Origin: Trachythela sp. YZ-2020
Lineage: Eukaryota > Cnidaria > Anthozoa > Malacalcyonacea > Clavulariidae
Reading direction: 5' to 3'
DNA: 64,000 nucleotides
Assembly: GCA_016169945.1 (NCBI GenBank)
Contig: JADLSH010000393.1
Coordinates: forward strand, 10,825,501-10,889,500
Position 1 is the stretch's first letter, and every line of letters begins with the position of its first letter. The notes below the pieces were generated by a model. It was given only the letters and a program-made list of their open reading frames with translations. It was not told the DNA's origin and did no database searches. The position numbers and the translations under genes are program-made. This document shows, in pieces, positions 1-10,689 of the stretch.

Positions 1-360
1 CCCCTCTAGGCTCTACTCTGCCAACGGTCGGTGCTACAGATTAGATATGCTACGGATATCTAAAATATCTACTGATGTGGCCAACGGGAAGTTGTTAATT
101 TGGCAGTATAAAGATTAGACAATTAGACTTTTATAAAGGATATGGCAAACGTAGTTTCATTTGAAAAAAAGTATTTTGGCTATAAAAGTGATTGAGCATT
201 CCAATCCGCCATTTTTTTGGTGACATCAAAGCAGTAGGTTAGCTACGACTGTGTTGTGACGAAAGTACGAAACATGAAGAAAGTGCATGTCCACAATAAT
301 CCAAGATGAATCAGAACCAAATAACGTTTGAAAAGAAGGGAAAATTTACTAAATTAAGCA
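1..360. other. no gene recognised
   Basis: AT-rich sequence without a convincing coding frame, repeat or RNA gene. Confidence 0.4.
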
Positions 361-627
361 ATGCAAACTACTACTAAAAAGAACGCAAAAGGCCAAAACT
401 CAAAAGGCAAAAACGGAGCCAAAGCTGATCTCAGAGAACTATTAATAGTAATAGCTGAACTTCAGGAAGAGAATAAATTATTAAAGTTTTCAGTTGCCAT
501 ACCCTTTTATAGCACCAATGGCAAAGTCCTCTATCAATATTTTACTCTGTCAAACCTGCCTCGTTACCAAGGCGCTATACAGCAAATGAACCGGTCTACA
601 AAGACCACGGAAGCGTCTAAAAAGTAG
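361..627 (+). CDS. small lysine-rich ORF of unknown function
   Basis: An 88-codon frame opening with a true ATG and ending in TAG. The first 22 residues are rich in Lys, Asn and Gly. Residues 23-42 could form one amphipathic helix (leucine and glutamate rich, ending EENKLLK). No domain is recognised and no splice sites are obvious. It could be a small gene, the ORF1 start of a retroelement or chance. The next 150 bases contain a CCCCCCGGAAAA stretch shared with dispersed repeats elsewhere in the window, which favours a mobile-element context. Confidence 0.2.
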   Translation: MQTTTKKNAKGQNSKGKNGAKADLRELLIVIAELQEENKLLKFSVAIPFYSTNGKVLYQYFTLSNLPRYQGAIQQMNRSTKTTEASKK

Positions 628-859
628 GGGGGCACCGCCAAAAGGGGCACCTATAAGTGGCATTTGTTTTCGAGGGGGGTGAAAAATATCCTGAATGTAC
701 AATATAGGAACAAGCATTGTAGGCAGGTCCGATGGAATCCCCCCGGAAAATAAAGATTTCTAAGGTCCCCGCAACTCCATTTCCTGTATTCAGTGTAAGG
801 CTACTAAGGCAATTTTTATACCTAATCTAAAAGTTATAAGTACAGTCATGGATTTTGTT

Positions 860-1450
860 CATTGATTTGCAATTTTCAAACCAGAAAGAGGAAATTTTCA
901 TTTTTTCATTTGTGGGTCAGTAATTATCACTATCAAACTATCAAGTGTTTGCCCAGCAGCTATAAAGCCTATTCATTCATTCATTCAAAGGGCACTTTTC
1001 CATTTTTTTTTTTAAATTGAAAATTAGGTCCAGAAAGATCATTTTACTTTTTAGAGTTTTTTTGTTTATTACTTGTTAAGCCACACTATCCTCTCTCCAT
1101 CTCCTCCGTGTCTTTATCATCATTAATGCAGGCCTAATTACCTAATTATTTTGCTCAGTTTTAACTCATCTGGAAGACTCAATTAACTGCCAGCATAAAA
1201 GTCTGGCACAGGCTGTACCACAGCAAACTAAAGGAAGAAATAAAGATCATTTTCTACTTGAGGGCCACTGGGTTATCAGTAATTTACACTATCAAGTGTT
1301 ACCCAGTTTAAATAAAGCCTATTCATTCATTCATTCAAAAGGGGCTTAGGGGCACTTTTTCCATTTTTGAAAATTAGGTCCAGAAAACCGGTCAGATCAT
1401 TTTACTCTTTAGGGGGGAGAGTGTTTATTAATTTACCGTGTTCACACTAT
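860..1450. repeat. two tandem copies of a repeat ending in (ATTC)n
   Basis: Two related segments, roughly 900-1130 and 1260-1460, share the order: a TCAAGTGTT..CCCAG segment, AAAGCCTATTCATTCATTC, a GGGCACTTTT tract, then GAAAATTAGGTCCAGAAA. The short ATTC tandem tail is typical of the 3' end of a LINE or SINE. No coding frame remains. Confidence 0.5.
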
Positions 1451-1459
1451 CTCCTCCGT

Positions 1460-2300
1460 TGTTTGCAACAACCCATCAGGCATAAACCAAGCACTGCTAT
1501 TTTTTATTTTTTTTTTTCTTCTCTAGAATGAGGACTGGTGAACTTTATCATAGTCTGGCATTATTTGCTACTACAATGTGTCCCCCACTAAACTAAAAGT
1601 CCAAGTTCATTCAGTACATGTGCATTAACATATTACCATCACTAATATATTAACTCAACTAAATTTACCTGAATCCTAAAAACCCTGGGATGCATTTTGT
1701 TAAAATTAATTATTCCAGTGTTTCACCCACAAAACATGTTCATAGTTAAAAATATGGTAGCAGAGAACAATCATCACTTCAATAAAGCTGTATACTGCAA
1801 TTCATTGGGGAATGCCAGAATTGATCCACAACATCATCTATTTCATGCAAACTCTGATATGTGATCTTGTATCTTCTTTGCAGCATAGCTCATTTAATTA
1901 GCAGCACAGAAGCCCCTGGGTTTAGCAACAAGCAACCAGCACACTGTACATGATACAACCATCGTTGATCACAATATTAAAAAGTAGTAATGTAAAAGTA
2001 CCAATGTGGAGATAACTTTTTTTGTTTTATTTTACAAACTATCACTATGTGGTACTTTGGCATATTTTTTTATATATTTACATACTATAATGTATAAATG
2101 CTGTTGTGTATGTGTTTCAATGTGTTGTGTTTCTATTATATGTACAATTTTTACAAATGTTTAAAAATAAAAATTTGATTTTGTTCAATTTATACATAAA
2201 ATATCCTTTTCCTTTTATTGAATTTCATCTTGTTGGCAAGGCGTTGTGTTTCATGCTGTTTTGTTGAAACACACTCAGACAATAGTGTTCTTGTATTACC
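1460..2300. other. no gene recognised
   Basis: AT-rich intergenic DNA beyond the 3' end of the minus-strand F-box gene. No coding frame or clear repeat is visible. Confidence 0.4.
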
Positions 2301-2304
2301 TTAT

Positions 2305-2549
2305 TATTTTTTCTTTGCCAGAGAGCAAAGTTTTGGTCATCTGACAATTTGAATTAAATCCAATTTTTGTGACTCTTGTTGAAACCTTATAAGTAATAGT
2401 GTAGTCCATTTCTTGTATTTCGATTTTACATTATATGAGAGTCCTTTGTCTGTAATCATGTTACACTGTCCAATATTCAAATTCTTTATCTCTATGTCAG
2501 CTCTGGTACAAGCATATAATCCTTCGTCTCCTCAATTCTTAATTCTAGT
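2305..2549 (-). pseudogene. relic of the missing C-terminal LRRs of the FBXL14-like gene
   Basis: Past the TAA the same reading frame continues, meets a TGA at 2532-2534, then reads GDEGLY and LNIGQCNMITDKGLS. The latter is unmistakably the FBXL14 repeat whose human form reads LNIGQCVRITDKGLE. The first match after the TGA lines up with human ISDDGI. Further on, TRVTKIG is visible in another frame and resembles the final repeat, so at least one frameshift follows. The gene therefore appears to have lost its tail through two nonsense changes and later indels. Confidence 0.75.
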
Positions 2550-3632
2550 TTAGCCTAGGTTTAGATGTTTCAGATTATACAGACTGTGTGAGATATGTTT
2601 CAATGCTTCGTCTCCAATCCTGTCACAAAAACTAACATCTAAACTTGTTAAACTTGAACAACCATCTGCTAGATTTGAAATCCCTTCATCTCCGATATTA
2701 TCACACGATCTCAGATTTATTTCTTTCAAATGTTTAAGGCTAGCTAAATGCGCGAGGCCGACATCTCGAACACCACAACAAAAACTCAAATTTAACTCCT
2801 CCAAGTTCAGTAAACCTTTGGCGATATTACATAGAGCATTATCAGTAATTTTCTGGCAGTCTTGAAGACAAAGATGGGTAAGGTATTTATTCCCTTGAGT
2901 AGAGGCAGTGAGACCAGCAATGTGGGCTATGCCAAGATCGGAAATATGACGACAACTACGTAGGTTGAGATGTTTCAGATGAACAAGTCCTTTGGCACAA
3001 TAAAGCAAAGCACCATTTGTAATATTACAACAACCACCTAGATCTAGTACCTCAAGGTTACATAGAAAACGAGAAATTCGATCCACACTAGTATCGGTCA
3101 CTTGTTTACAAAGGCTTAGATTGAGAACTGTCAAAGTAGACATAGTCTTCACAAAAGCCTTGGTTATACTGCTATCTGTAACGTTGTAACATCCTTTCAA
3201 GTTTAAACACTCCAGATTACTCATGCTATGTACCAAATAACTAAGATCGTTTTTCAAACTGAGTACACGTATTTTACGAATTCCTCGGGCAGCTAATGAG
3301 GGAAATAAATACTGAGTTGATCGTCTAAAATGTAGTCTTGCTTGAGTTGATCTCCATACACACTTGGCATAGGCTGCATCACGCCATCTTCGACATACTT
3401 GAGCTACGCGTCCTTTATCGCGCAAATCTAAGTAGCAGAATATAATGGTTAAAATCTCTGGGAATAAACTATTAATAGACGTTCTTTTCGTTTTTGTTTT
3501 GCCACAAATCTCAGCTTTAAAAGCTTGCTTCCCATCCATTTCGATGACATTGAATTGCCAAGATTCTTTGTTATTTTCGAAAACCACTTCACGTGTAGAA
3601 TGTATCACGTGATAGCATTCTTGCAGTCTCAT
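2550..3632 (-). CDS. FBXL14: FBXL14-like F-box and leucine-rich-repeat protein, C-terminally truncated
   Basis: The family member FBXL14 is a substrate receptor of SCF ubiquitin ligases. The F-box binds Skp1 and the LRR solenoid binds the substrate. The first true ATG is at 3632; the open frame extends upstream only from a TTG. Reading from 3632 gives 360 residues. An N-terminal stretch of about 50 residues that vertebrate FBXL14 lacks is followed by the F-box (LFPEILTIIFCYLDLRDKG, then AQVCRRWRDAAY). LRRs of the cysteine-containing type follow, with motifs LNLKGCYNVTD, LNLSLCKQVTD, LNLRSCRHISD, LQDCQKITD and LDVSFCDRIGD. No intron interrupts it. The frame stops at TAA (2550-2552) after LKHLNLG, about three repeats short of the usual length of roughly 400 residues. 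The lost repeats are recognisable downstream in the same frame. Identity is secure; whether it is functional is doubtful. Confidence 0.85.
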   Translation of the reverse strand: MRLQECYHVIHSTREVVFENNKESWQFNVIEMDGKQAFKAEICGKTKTKRTSINSLFPEILTIIFCYLDLRDKGRVAQVCRRWRDAAYAKCVWRSTQARLHFRRSTQYLFPSLAARGIRKIRVLSLKNDLSYLVHSMSNLECLNLKGCYNVTDSSITKAFVKTMSTLTVLNLSLCKQVTDTSVDRISRFLCNLEVLDLGGCCNITNGALLYCAKGLVHLKHLNLRSCRHISDLGIAHIAGLTASTQGNKYLTHLCLQDCQKITDNALCNIAKGLLNLEELNLSFCCGVRDVGLAHLASLKHLKEINLRSCDNIGDEGISNLADGCSSLTSLDVSFCDRIGDEALKHISHSLYNLKHLNLG

Positions 3633-3904
3633 TGGTCCTGTGGTCGCAGGCTCGCTGCGTACAATCAAGTTTCATTATCATTCCATCATAATCGGGAAAT
3701 ATGCTAGCGCTACGTAGGTATGAGCGCAACAGGCACTGATATGGGTACAGGGTACTACAAGGCATAATTAATAGTACTAAGTCCAAGGGCGAAAACCCAT
3801 CTCTAAAAGTGGAGGGGGGATGCAGGGTTCTCCATAGTTGTGAGCAGCGCAGGTAAAAGAGGTATCTGAAAAGGGAAGTGTTCTGTTGCGCCGGAGGCGT
3901 GACA

Positions 3905-4094
3905 CAGTGGCGGAAATTCACGTTTTCCGGTGGGGGGGCAAAGCCTCCTAAATTTCCGACAAACCCCCCATTTACACCCAAAATAGGCTGTTTTTAGCCC
4001 TTTTAAGGTCAAAATTGCCGACAAATTGTCAATTTTCCGAGAAGGTGGGGGGGAGGGGCGACCGCCTCCCACCCCACCGAAATTTCCGCCACTG
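3905..4094. mobile_element. 190-bp hAT-like MITE, copy 1
   Basis: Terminal inverted repeats start CAGTGGCGGAAATT and end AATTTCCGCCACTG. Flanks carry an 8-bp target duplication with one mismatch (GCGTGACA at 3897-3904, GCGCGACA at 4095-4102). The interior has G- and C-rich tracts and no gene. A second 190-bp copy lies inside the last Wnt B intron in the opposite orientation. The 8-bp duplication and CAGTG ends point to the hAT superfamily. Confidence 0.85.
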
Positions 4095-4109
4095 GCGCGA
4101 CACACCTCT

Positions 4110-4660
4110 AGGGGGATCCACGGGCATGTTCCCCCGGAAAAGTTTGAAATCTGAATTGTCTGAAATGCCATTTCCTGCGTTTTGAGGGAAGATTTAAGCT
4201 TTTATGGAATTCTAAAGATTATAACAATAAAACGTCATATCAATTATAAAACACACAACTGTTCTACAAAACTGTAGGATCCTCCAGGCGGTAAACAGTA
4301 GTCGTGAAAACGGTAAATTTAACCGGTTACCGCCTGGTAAAGAGAACCCTGGGGATGGAGCCTGCTGATAGTCCTGGTGCCTTGGAGGTAACACATTTAT
4401 TGTTTTCAGGGAATTTCCGCATCATTTATAGACATCTCCCGACGGAAGCGTCACTTGGGTCTAAGCGTTAGGATTGTAGGTATGTTTTGCCCGACGAAAG
4501 GGCGTAAAGGGGCCGGCCAAAACCAAAATTGTCTATTGAGGCCCAGAGATTGAGGCCCTACGCTGGTAGCAGGGATGCGCAGGTATCGAAGGCTCTAGGG
4601 GGTATAGGCGCATGCTCCTCAGAAAATGTTTGAAATCTAGAGTCTCTGAAATGCCATTTC
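4110..4660. repeat. dispersed repeat fragments with CCCCCGGAAAA motif
   Basis: Two stretches (4110-4215 and 4590-4665) share GAAATGCCATTTC and GGAAAA..TTTGAAAT motifs with 14945-15060 and 50895-50960. The segment 4330-4480, with TTTATAGACA and GGGTCTAAGCGTTAGG, recurs at 38100-38195. No coding capacity was seen. Confidence 0.55.
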
Positions 4661-4674
4661 GTGCACTTTTTTTA

Positions 4675-5262
4675 ACTCAACTCAAACTCAAAGTTTATTT
4701 ACCAAATATATAAATACTTACAGATATAAAATGTTGCACAAGTGTTATATATATATATTTTTTATTATTTATTATATTTTTTGTTTTAATTTTAAAAATA
4801 TTTGGATGGTGCTCAGCAAAAAAAAACCCAAAGAGCTTGAAAAGCGCTAGACACCATGACGGTTATTGTTATAACAATGTAAGATACATTTTTTTATATC
4901 ATCACGAGATACCTGTACAATGCAAAAAATGAGTAAAAGTAATTGGACTGCATAATGTGAATTTAAATCATTACTAGGGCTAGGCTAAATACCTGCACGA
5001 TTAGCTATTTATTTCAATGAGGAAATTTCTAAGTTTAATTTGAAAGGATCTGAGTGAATTGGACTGAGTGATAAAATTATCAAGGGAATTCCAGAGGGTT
5101 GAACCAGCGTGCCTGAGAGTTAGTTTTCTAGTTGTAGTTCTCACTTTGCTGGTGTGAATTTTATTCATATTTCTAGTATTATAATTCTGAACTTCTTTAT
5201 TATAAGTGAACTGAGGTGGTAAACTGAGGTGCCTGAACTGAGGTGGTAAAGAAAATGTTATT
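4675..5262 (-). mobile_element. LINE 3' fragment: reverse transcriptase C-terminus and 3' UTR
   Basis: Minus-strand translation from about 5250 gives a typical non-LTR ORF2 tail: YNTRNMNKIHTSKVRTT, then AGSTLWNSLD and SFQIKLRNFL. This is the region after the RT thumb in CR1/L2/Rex-type elements. The stop is at 5001, and about 320 bases of AT-rich 3' UTR with an AATAAA-like motif follow. The 5' part is lost. The frame runs upstream into a TTA microsatellite (encoding an isoleucine run), which is not part of the protein. Confidence 0.7.
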
Positions 5263-5304
5263 ATTATTATTATTATTATTATCATTATTATTATTATTAT
5301 TATT
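5258..5304. repeat. (TTA)n microsatellite
   Basis: About 15 near-perfect TTA units with one interruption, directly abutting the LINE tail. Confidence 0.9.
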
Positions 5305-5334
5305 TGACAGCCCCTCGATTATAACAGGAGACGA

Positions 5335-5705
5335 ATATCGTATCGTCCAGATTTACTTCTTTCCACCTCAGACAAACACCTCTATATTGTTGAACTCACC
5401 GTATAGGATTTGAATAAAACCTCTCAAACAACGTTAAACGCAAGAAAGCAAAATACAAAGACCTGATAAGAGAACAAAATAGAAACTTTTCAACTGTGAA
5501 ATTTGTAAATCTGTCTATCAGCTCACTCGGTGTGTTTGACAAAGAATGCCATACCTTCATTGAAATGTTAAATGATTTAGGACTCGACAAACAACACCAA
5601 CAATACTCATTCATATAAGAAGAATGATATCAATAGCCATCCGAACTTCGTATTATATTTTTTGTTGTAGAAATAAAGAATGGACTAATCCTGAACTAAT
5701 GAATA
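5335..5705 (+). mobile_element. R2-type LINE endonuclease tail, copy 1
   Basis: Plus-strand reading gives RPDLLLSTSDKHLYIVELT, then a frame break, then NVKRKKAKYKDLIREQ, VKFVNLSISSLGVF and LGLDKQHQQ. The PD, ELT and downstream lysine pattern fits the PD-(D/E)XK restriction-like endonuclease at the C-terminus of R2/NeSL-type non-LTR elements. The PD and E residues are both kept. Indels and stops make it a pseudogene. A longer paralogous copy follows. Confidence 0.6.
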
Positions 5706-5859
5706 TTTAGACTGTCCGTATTTCCTTTAAATATTAATAATATATATATAGCCTTATGTGATTTAAGTAGTCAATTGTAAGTTACCTCTAGAAGTGAGAT
5801 TTACAATTGTATATATCTAAGAAAAAAGTTATATCAATAAAGCAGTTCTTCGTACAGCT

Positions 5860-6760
5860 TTAAAAACCTCTCCTAATGAATCAATTAACGAACTATAGAA
5901 ATCTACTAATACCCATACTAATATTCAATACGACATATATAACTCTACCAAGGAAGTGCTAAAAGATTTTCGTTCTGCACATGAAGATAAACTCCAAAAT
6001 CAATTGACCTGTCAAGGCTCCTTTTTCTCCAGCGTTACCAAGTTCTCCTTATAGTACAGCTCAACAAGGTGTGGTCTTCTGCACAATCTAAACTGCCTAA
6101 AAACATTTATAACTTTACTATACGCTATATTAACAATTCTCTTCCGACACGCAGAAACCTTAACAGATGGCGAATATCTTCAAGTTCAGAATGCACCTTT
6201 TGTCTCAGTCCAGAAACACTATTACACGTGGTTGCTGGATGTCAATCCTATCTTGACCGTATTACGTGGAGGCACAATTCAATCCTGAACTTTCTTGCCA
6301 ATACACTACAAACTGTAGATGGTTCTAATCTCTTCGCTGATATACCTGGATTCAAAAGTCCATCAATACTTACTGGTGACACATATCGTTCAGATTTATT
6401 GTTGGCATGTTCAAATGGTACCATGTATGTTGTCGAGCTTACTGTCGGTTATGAAACAAACCTCGAAAACAACGCCAAACGTAAATAAAATAAATATAAA
6501 TAATTAGTAAGACAGCAACGTCAATATTTTAACCATGTTAAATTTATAAATCTCTCTATGAGCTCCCTAGGTGTGTTTGCAAAAGAGTGCTCTACTTTTT
6601 TAAGTATGTTAGATGCTGTTGGTCTCGATAAAAACCACCAAATGTATTGCATTAGAAAAATGATGACCATTGCCATTATAGAACTACTTATTATATATTC
6701 TGCTGTCGAAACAAAGAATGGGGAAATCCCGAATTATTAGCTATTTGAAATATTTGGTTG
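5860..6760 (+). mobile_element. R2-type LINE C-terminal fragment, copy 2 (zinc knuckle plus RLE domain)
   Basis: An open frame (6069-6488) carries an RT-thumb-like segment (NFTIRYINNSLPTRRNLNRW), a Cys-Cys-His-Cys knuckle (CTFC, H-X4-C) and then SDLLLACSNGTMYVVELTVG. In the related upstream copy the corresponding residues are PD, so the first catalytic proline is replaced here. After a stop, 6558-6740 continues as SLGVFAKECSTFL. Degenerate upstream sequence (5866-6060) adds more of the thumb. The order thumb, knuckle, endonuclease is that of R2-group ORFs. Not functional. Confidence 0.65.
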
Positions 6761-6899
6761 ATTTGTATAAAAATATATATATTTGCATGTTACATTATTT
6801 AGAGTTAAATTGTGATTAAAGTAGCCAATTGTAGCATTAAAAATGTTAATAGCAGTAAAAGTAGACTATTTCTAAATCTATTAGTTTTACTAAAAAAGT

Positions 6900-7620
6900 T
6901 ATAAAAACAGTTTTTATTCGCTCTAGAGTCTAGTGTTCCTTTCCGTTACCTCAGATCGTTTTGGAGGGAGCAAATGATTAAGCTTGTGATCTTCATCAGC
7001 CATGTCAGATATTAACTTTAAGCAGTGATCTTTTCTTCGTTCTTCCAATGTTGTCAACTTATTTTCTTTCAATACATTTTCGTAATCTTGTCCTGAATAA
7101 TCTTGTCCTCGTTTTTGACTATTCTTTCGATATTGCATCGTTGTTTGGCTGTTAGACCCCCAGACCACAAAACATCGCCATATTCTAAAACTGGCCTGAT
7201 TATTGTGTTATAGAACGCCAACAGGTCCTTTGTGGGGCTCTATAATTCTTTAAAAATTTCAAAAAATACAATCTTTTTCGGCTCTTTTTAATCAATGCCC
7301 AACTGTTAGTCTCCCACTTCATATTACCATGGATCCACACACCCAATAATTTGTAAGAGCTGACACGACTTATCAAGGACTGACCCGCTTGTAATTGAAG
7401 AATTTCTGTTTTCGTGTTTCTGAAGTCTATAATCATTTCTTTGCACTTTTTACCGTTTAAGATCATATCTTGGTCATTCGACCATTCAATCACCGAGTTT
7501 AACTGTTCCTGCATGTTGCCAATCTGTTCGCCTGAAATATGACGTGACACATCCAAAATTTCTGATAGGGTGGTGTCGTCCATATAGATAACAGCCATAT
7601 TACTGTTGTTTTCTTCCAGG
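6900..7620 (-). mobile_element. LINE reverse transcriptase fragment (YMDD-type), nested
   Basis: The minus frame reads AVIYMDDTTLSEILD (the RT catalytic aspartates), then LNSVIEWSNDQDMILNGKKC, KLLGVWIHGNMKWETN and KKSRKRLYFLKFLK. The tail (6923-7168) contains GQDYENVLKENKLTTLEERR, typical of a CR1-like ORF2 end. Between them the frame breaks. The fragment abuts a second, different LINE at about 7620, where a 23-base sequence containing CTTCCAGGCACGCTT occurs twice (7604 and 7645). It seems to have inserted into, or recombined with, its neighbour. Confidence 0.7.
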
Positions 7621-7669
7621 CACGCTTGTTGTAGTTTCGCGCGTGTTGTTTTCTTCCAGGCACGCTTAA

Positions 7670-8770
7670 AGCACTTTAACATGAAACATGCAATCTGATA
7701 TTGGTTAAGTTGATATACATTTAGTAGCTTGAACAAAGAAAATAGAGGTTGTGTATGATCTCGATAGCCAACACCAGCAACAATTCGAACAGCTCGTTTT
7801 CGTAGTCTTGTCAAGGTTAGTGTGATAGCAGTTCGCCCACACGATATTACAGTATTGAATATAAGGGAGAACTAGTCGAAACAGAGACATAAGATTTGAT
7901 TTTGTTAATTATGCCAATTGATTTTGCAATTTTCGTAGAGACGTTATCAATGTGAATCTTCCAATCTAAGTGTTCATTTATATGAACGCCAAGAAAATTT
8001 GTTGATGCTACTTGACCGATCGCCTGACCATCGATGAATATTTTAAGGTTATTGCTGCTTTGGTGGCGAAGCTTGTTCCTAGCACAGAAAATAATATATT
8101 TCGTTTTCTTTATATTCAGTGATAACTTATTCGTTTTGAACCAAGAGGAAAGTTTTTCAAGTTCATGATTGGTTCTCTCCACCAAAGATTCTAACTCTTT
8201 ATCAGAAGAAAATATACTTGTATCGTCCGCAAAGAGGATAAAATTAAGGATACTAGTACAATTTGATATATCATTAACATATACAAGAAAGAGTAGGGGA
8301 CCTAATATAGAACCTTGGGGAACACCACAGTTAATAAATCTTGGTGACGAGATACAATCATTGAATTTTACACTTTGTGTTCTGTTTGTTAGATAATCAG
8401 TAAACCATGACAGTTGAACTCCTCTAATCCCATAATGACTGAGTTTATTAATAAGAATTTTATGATCCACCGTATCAACTTTTAGAGATAGATCTATGAA
8501 CAGCCAAAAGCTTTCTTTATATATCTATCGCCTGGAGATACATTATCTAAATCAATCAGAGCCATAAGGTTGAGTGTTTTTTCCCTGAAGCCATATTATA
8601 TTGGCTGGCACGCTTTTTGCTATTTCAGATAATCTAACAGTCTGGCGTAAATGATAATTTCTAATAATTTGGAAAAACGATAGAACTCTATAATTGAAAA
8701 TAATGTGCGATCATCAGCTTTATAAGCTATAAACTGGCAAAAGCTATAAACTTTATAATTCTGATGATGA
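7670..8770 (-). mobile_element. LINE reverse transcriptase pseudogene (FADD-type)
   Basis: The longest open piece (7847-8470) covers RT palm and thumb: VDHKILINKLSHYGIRG, NCGVPQGSILGPLLFLVYVN, the catalytic FADDTSIF and FLGVHINEHLDWKIH. After a frame break, PYIQYCNIVWANCY and RLRKRAVRIVAGV continue the domain in other frames at 7705-7890 and 7700-7814. Upstream, 8620-8862 holds a decayed FYRFSKLLEIIIYARLLDYL, matching the usual NYRPIS..SKVLEKI block. The family is jockey/CR1-like. Several frameshifts and stops make it dead. Confidence 0.8.
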
Positions 8771-8869
8771 TGAAATGGAAAATGTCGTATAAGCAACAGT
8801 GGGGGGATAATTACATATTGATTATAGGCCTTTATCATGCCCATCAATAATTTAACGAACATTTAAGAA

Positions 8870-9300
8870 ATGTCTTGAAAACGTCTAAAGGAGGCTTGTG
8901 TTTTAATTTCCACATCATAATTGTCGCAAATTGTTGGGGTTTCAAAACAATGAAAAGACAGAAAACACAAATGAAACATTCCGATGACTGGGTCGTGACT
9001 TGACGACGGCAATCTGAAAAAAAACCAAAACTAAAACCAAAAAAATTGAAATATTTGAAATGTTTCAATTTAAGTTAACTAAGTTAATCCATAAAGTGCA
9101 TAAAAGATTGACATAACTGCTATAATGATAAATAATAATATCAGCGTGTAACTTGTTATGTACTTTATAAAGTACTGCATGCACGAACCCATATTAAAAC
9201 TGGAAAAAAATTATCAAATCCTAATTATGCTAGTTATTTTAGTGGCTTATAATCATGTACTTATTTATATTTATATTTATTATTTACATTTAAGTTTTTA
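8870..9300. other. no gene recognised
   Basis: AT-rich intergenic DNA. The final 60 bases are a TTTATATTTA-rich low-complexity run. Confidence 0.4.
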
Positions 9301-9329
9301 TTTATTTTTTTTTTACATTAACAATTATT

Positions 9330-10680
9330 TACAAATCAAATTATTTATTAAATCATCAAGCGCCGACTTCTCGACGTGTCCCCCTTCTTGACGTGTCCCC
9401 CATCTGTCGCCCTGTGCATATCTCGAACTGCCCGTGTAACTGCAAAGCTCTGCTCATAAAAAGCGTTTTTGGCGCAACTCGTTTGTATCCAACTCGTCAA
9501 TATCGCGCACCTTACTTGAGATACCCTTGTACTTTAATATACCGCAAAGAGAAGTCGCATGTGTCAAGTCCGGTGACCGAGGCCAGGGCAGCCAACCATG
9601 GTATCAGAGGCATACACATGGTTGTTCCTAAACACAGCATCTCAGTGATCTCGACTGCGATCAGGCGATGTGCAGGCGCGCCGTCTTGAGGCGACCATAG
9701 ACAATGCCCGAATTCTCCCCTCCATAGACCCTAAAACGTTCAGCTAGTTGCGGGAAGATTATTAAAACGTTTAGCTAGATTGGCGATTCAAATTCATTTC
9801 TGTTCGAAAATATAGGCCCAACTGCAATTCCGTTACTACAAAGCAGATGCAAGACCGAATGATGCCTTTCAATGGGCCTGCGCAAATTAAACGCAGGCGG
9901 GTGTCCTTTAGGCACATACTGTCGTACTGTTTGGGTGTTGACTTTCATATTCATTACAAATGATGCTTCGTTCCGATAAGGAAACTATCCAAGAAATTTT
10001 CTCGGTTCATTAGTTCGTTAAGTGTTCAAGAAAAGCGTAATCGAAGTGCACAACGAGTCGGCTGGCAACAATTCGTGTTCGACATGCATTCGATATGGCA
10101 TCCATTTTTGTTGTGCGGTTAATATGATATTAAAGCTTGCATGAGGTTGCGCTTGCACGCGTGAGGTTTTCCTCATGTGAGGGTTTAGAGGCAGTAGATC
10201 CCTAACAGCGTCAAGTTTTTCTGCAGTTCGAGTAGTTTTCGTCAATGTTTTTTCCTATTCGAGTAGGTTGTCGTTCCGGAGTTGTCGTATTTCCTGGAGT
10301 TTTCCAAAATTCGGCTTTCCGCAGGTGGATTTTCTCACGGTTTCGCACTTGTGTGCGTTTTTGTGCGATTTCGTAGATTTTGTTCGATTAAAATTTTCGT
10401 TCACAAAACTCTTATTCTGGGGGTCTCGTGAACCTTTTCTCTCGAAGTAGTTGAACCAATTCTTTGTAATGTTCTCATTTCTTAAGTTAATCCGTAAGAA
10501 TTTTTTGTATTTTTTCATTTTTTTTAAATTCCCAAACATTTACAATTGTTCACTTTACAAAGATATTTTTTAAACAAAAACAAATTATTGTTCACCCTGT
10601 CAAAAATTTTTTGTGTTAAAAAATTGACCTTGAACAATACGTTATTTCAATGATTTTGGGTTTTTTTGAGACACCCTGTA
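9330..10680 (-). mobile_element. degenerate mariner-like (HTH plus DDE) transposon
   Basis: Minus-strand fragments in three frames line up as one transposase. An HTH-side piece (about 10018-10200) reads HASFNI and PYRMHVEHELLPADSL. The DDE-side pieces (9440-9975) read NEASFVMNMKVNTQ, YVPKGHPPAFNLRR, QDGAPAHRL, WPRSPDLT and LKYKGISSKVRDIDE. A C-terminal piece with RDMHRATDGGHV follows. QDGAPAH and PRSPDLT are hallmark blocks of mariner-type DDE transposases. The right end at 10667-10680 is GACACCCTG followed by TA, a plausible terminal repeat with TA duplication. No intact left end was found. Plus-strand ORFs here are antisense shadows. Confidence 0.75.
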
Positions 10681-10689
10681 TAGTGTTAT

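Noticed and set aside
3803..4171. 122-codon minus-strand ORF with Pro/Gly-rich product
   Set aside because: It reads through the 190-bp hAT-like MITE and a dispersed repeat; composition follows G/C tracts.
9393..9689. 98-codon plus-strand ORF
   Set aside because: It is the antisense of the DDE part of the mariner-like transposase (QDGAPAH, PRSPDLT on the minus strand).
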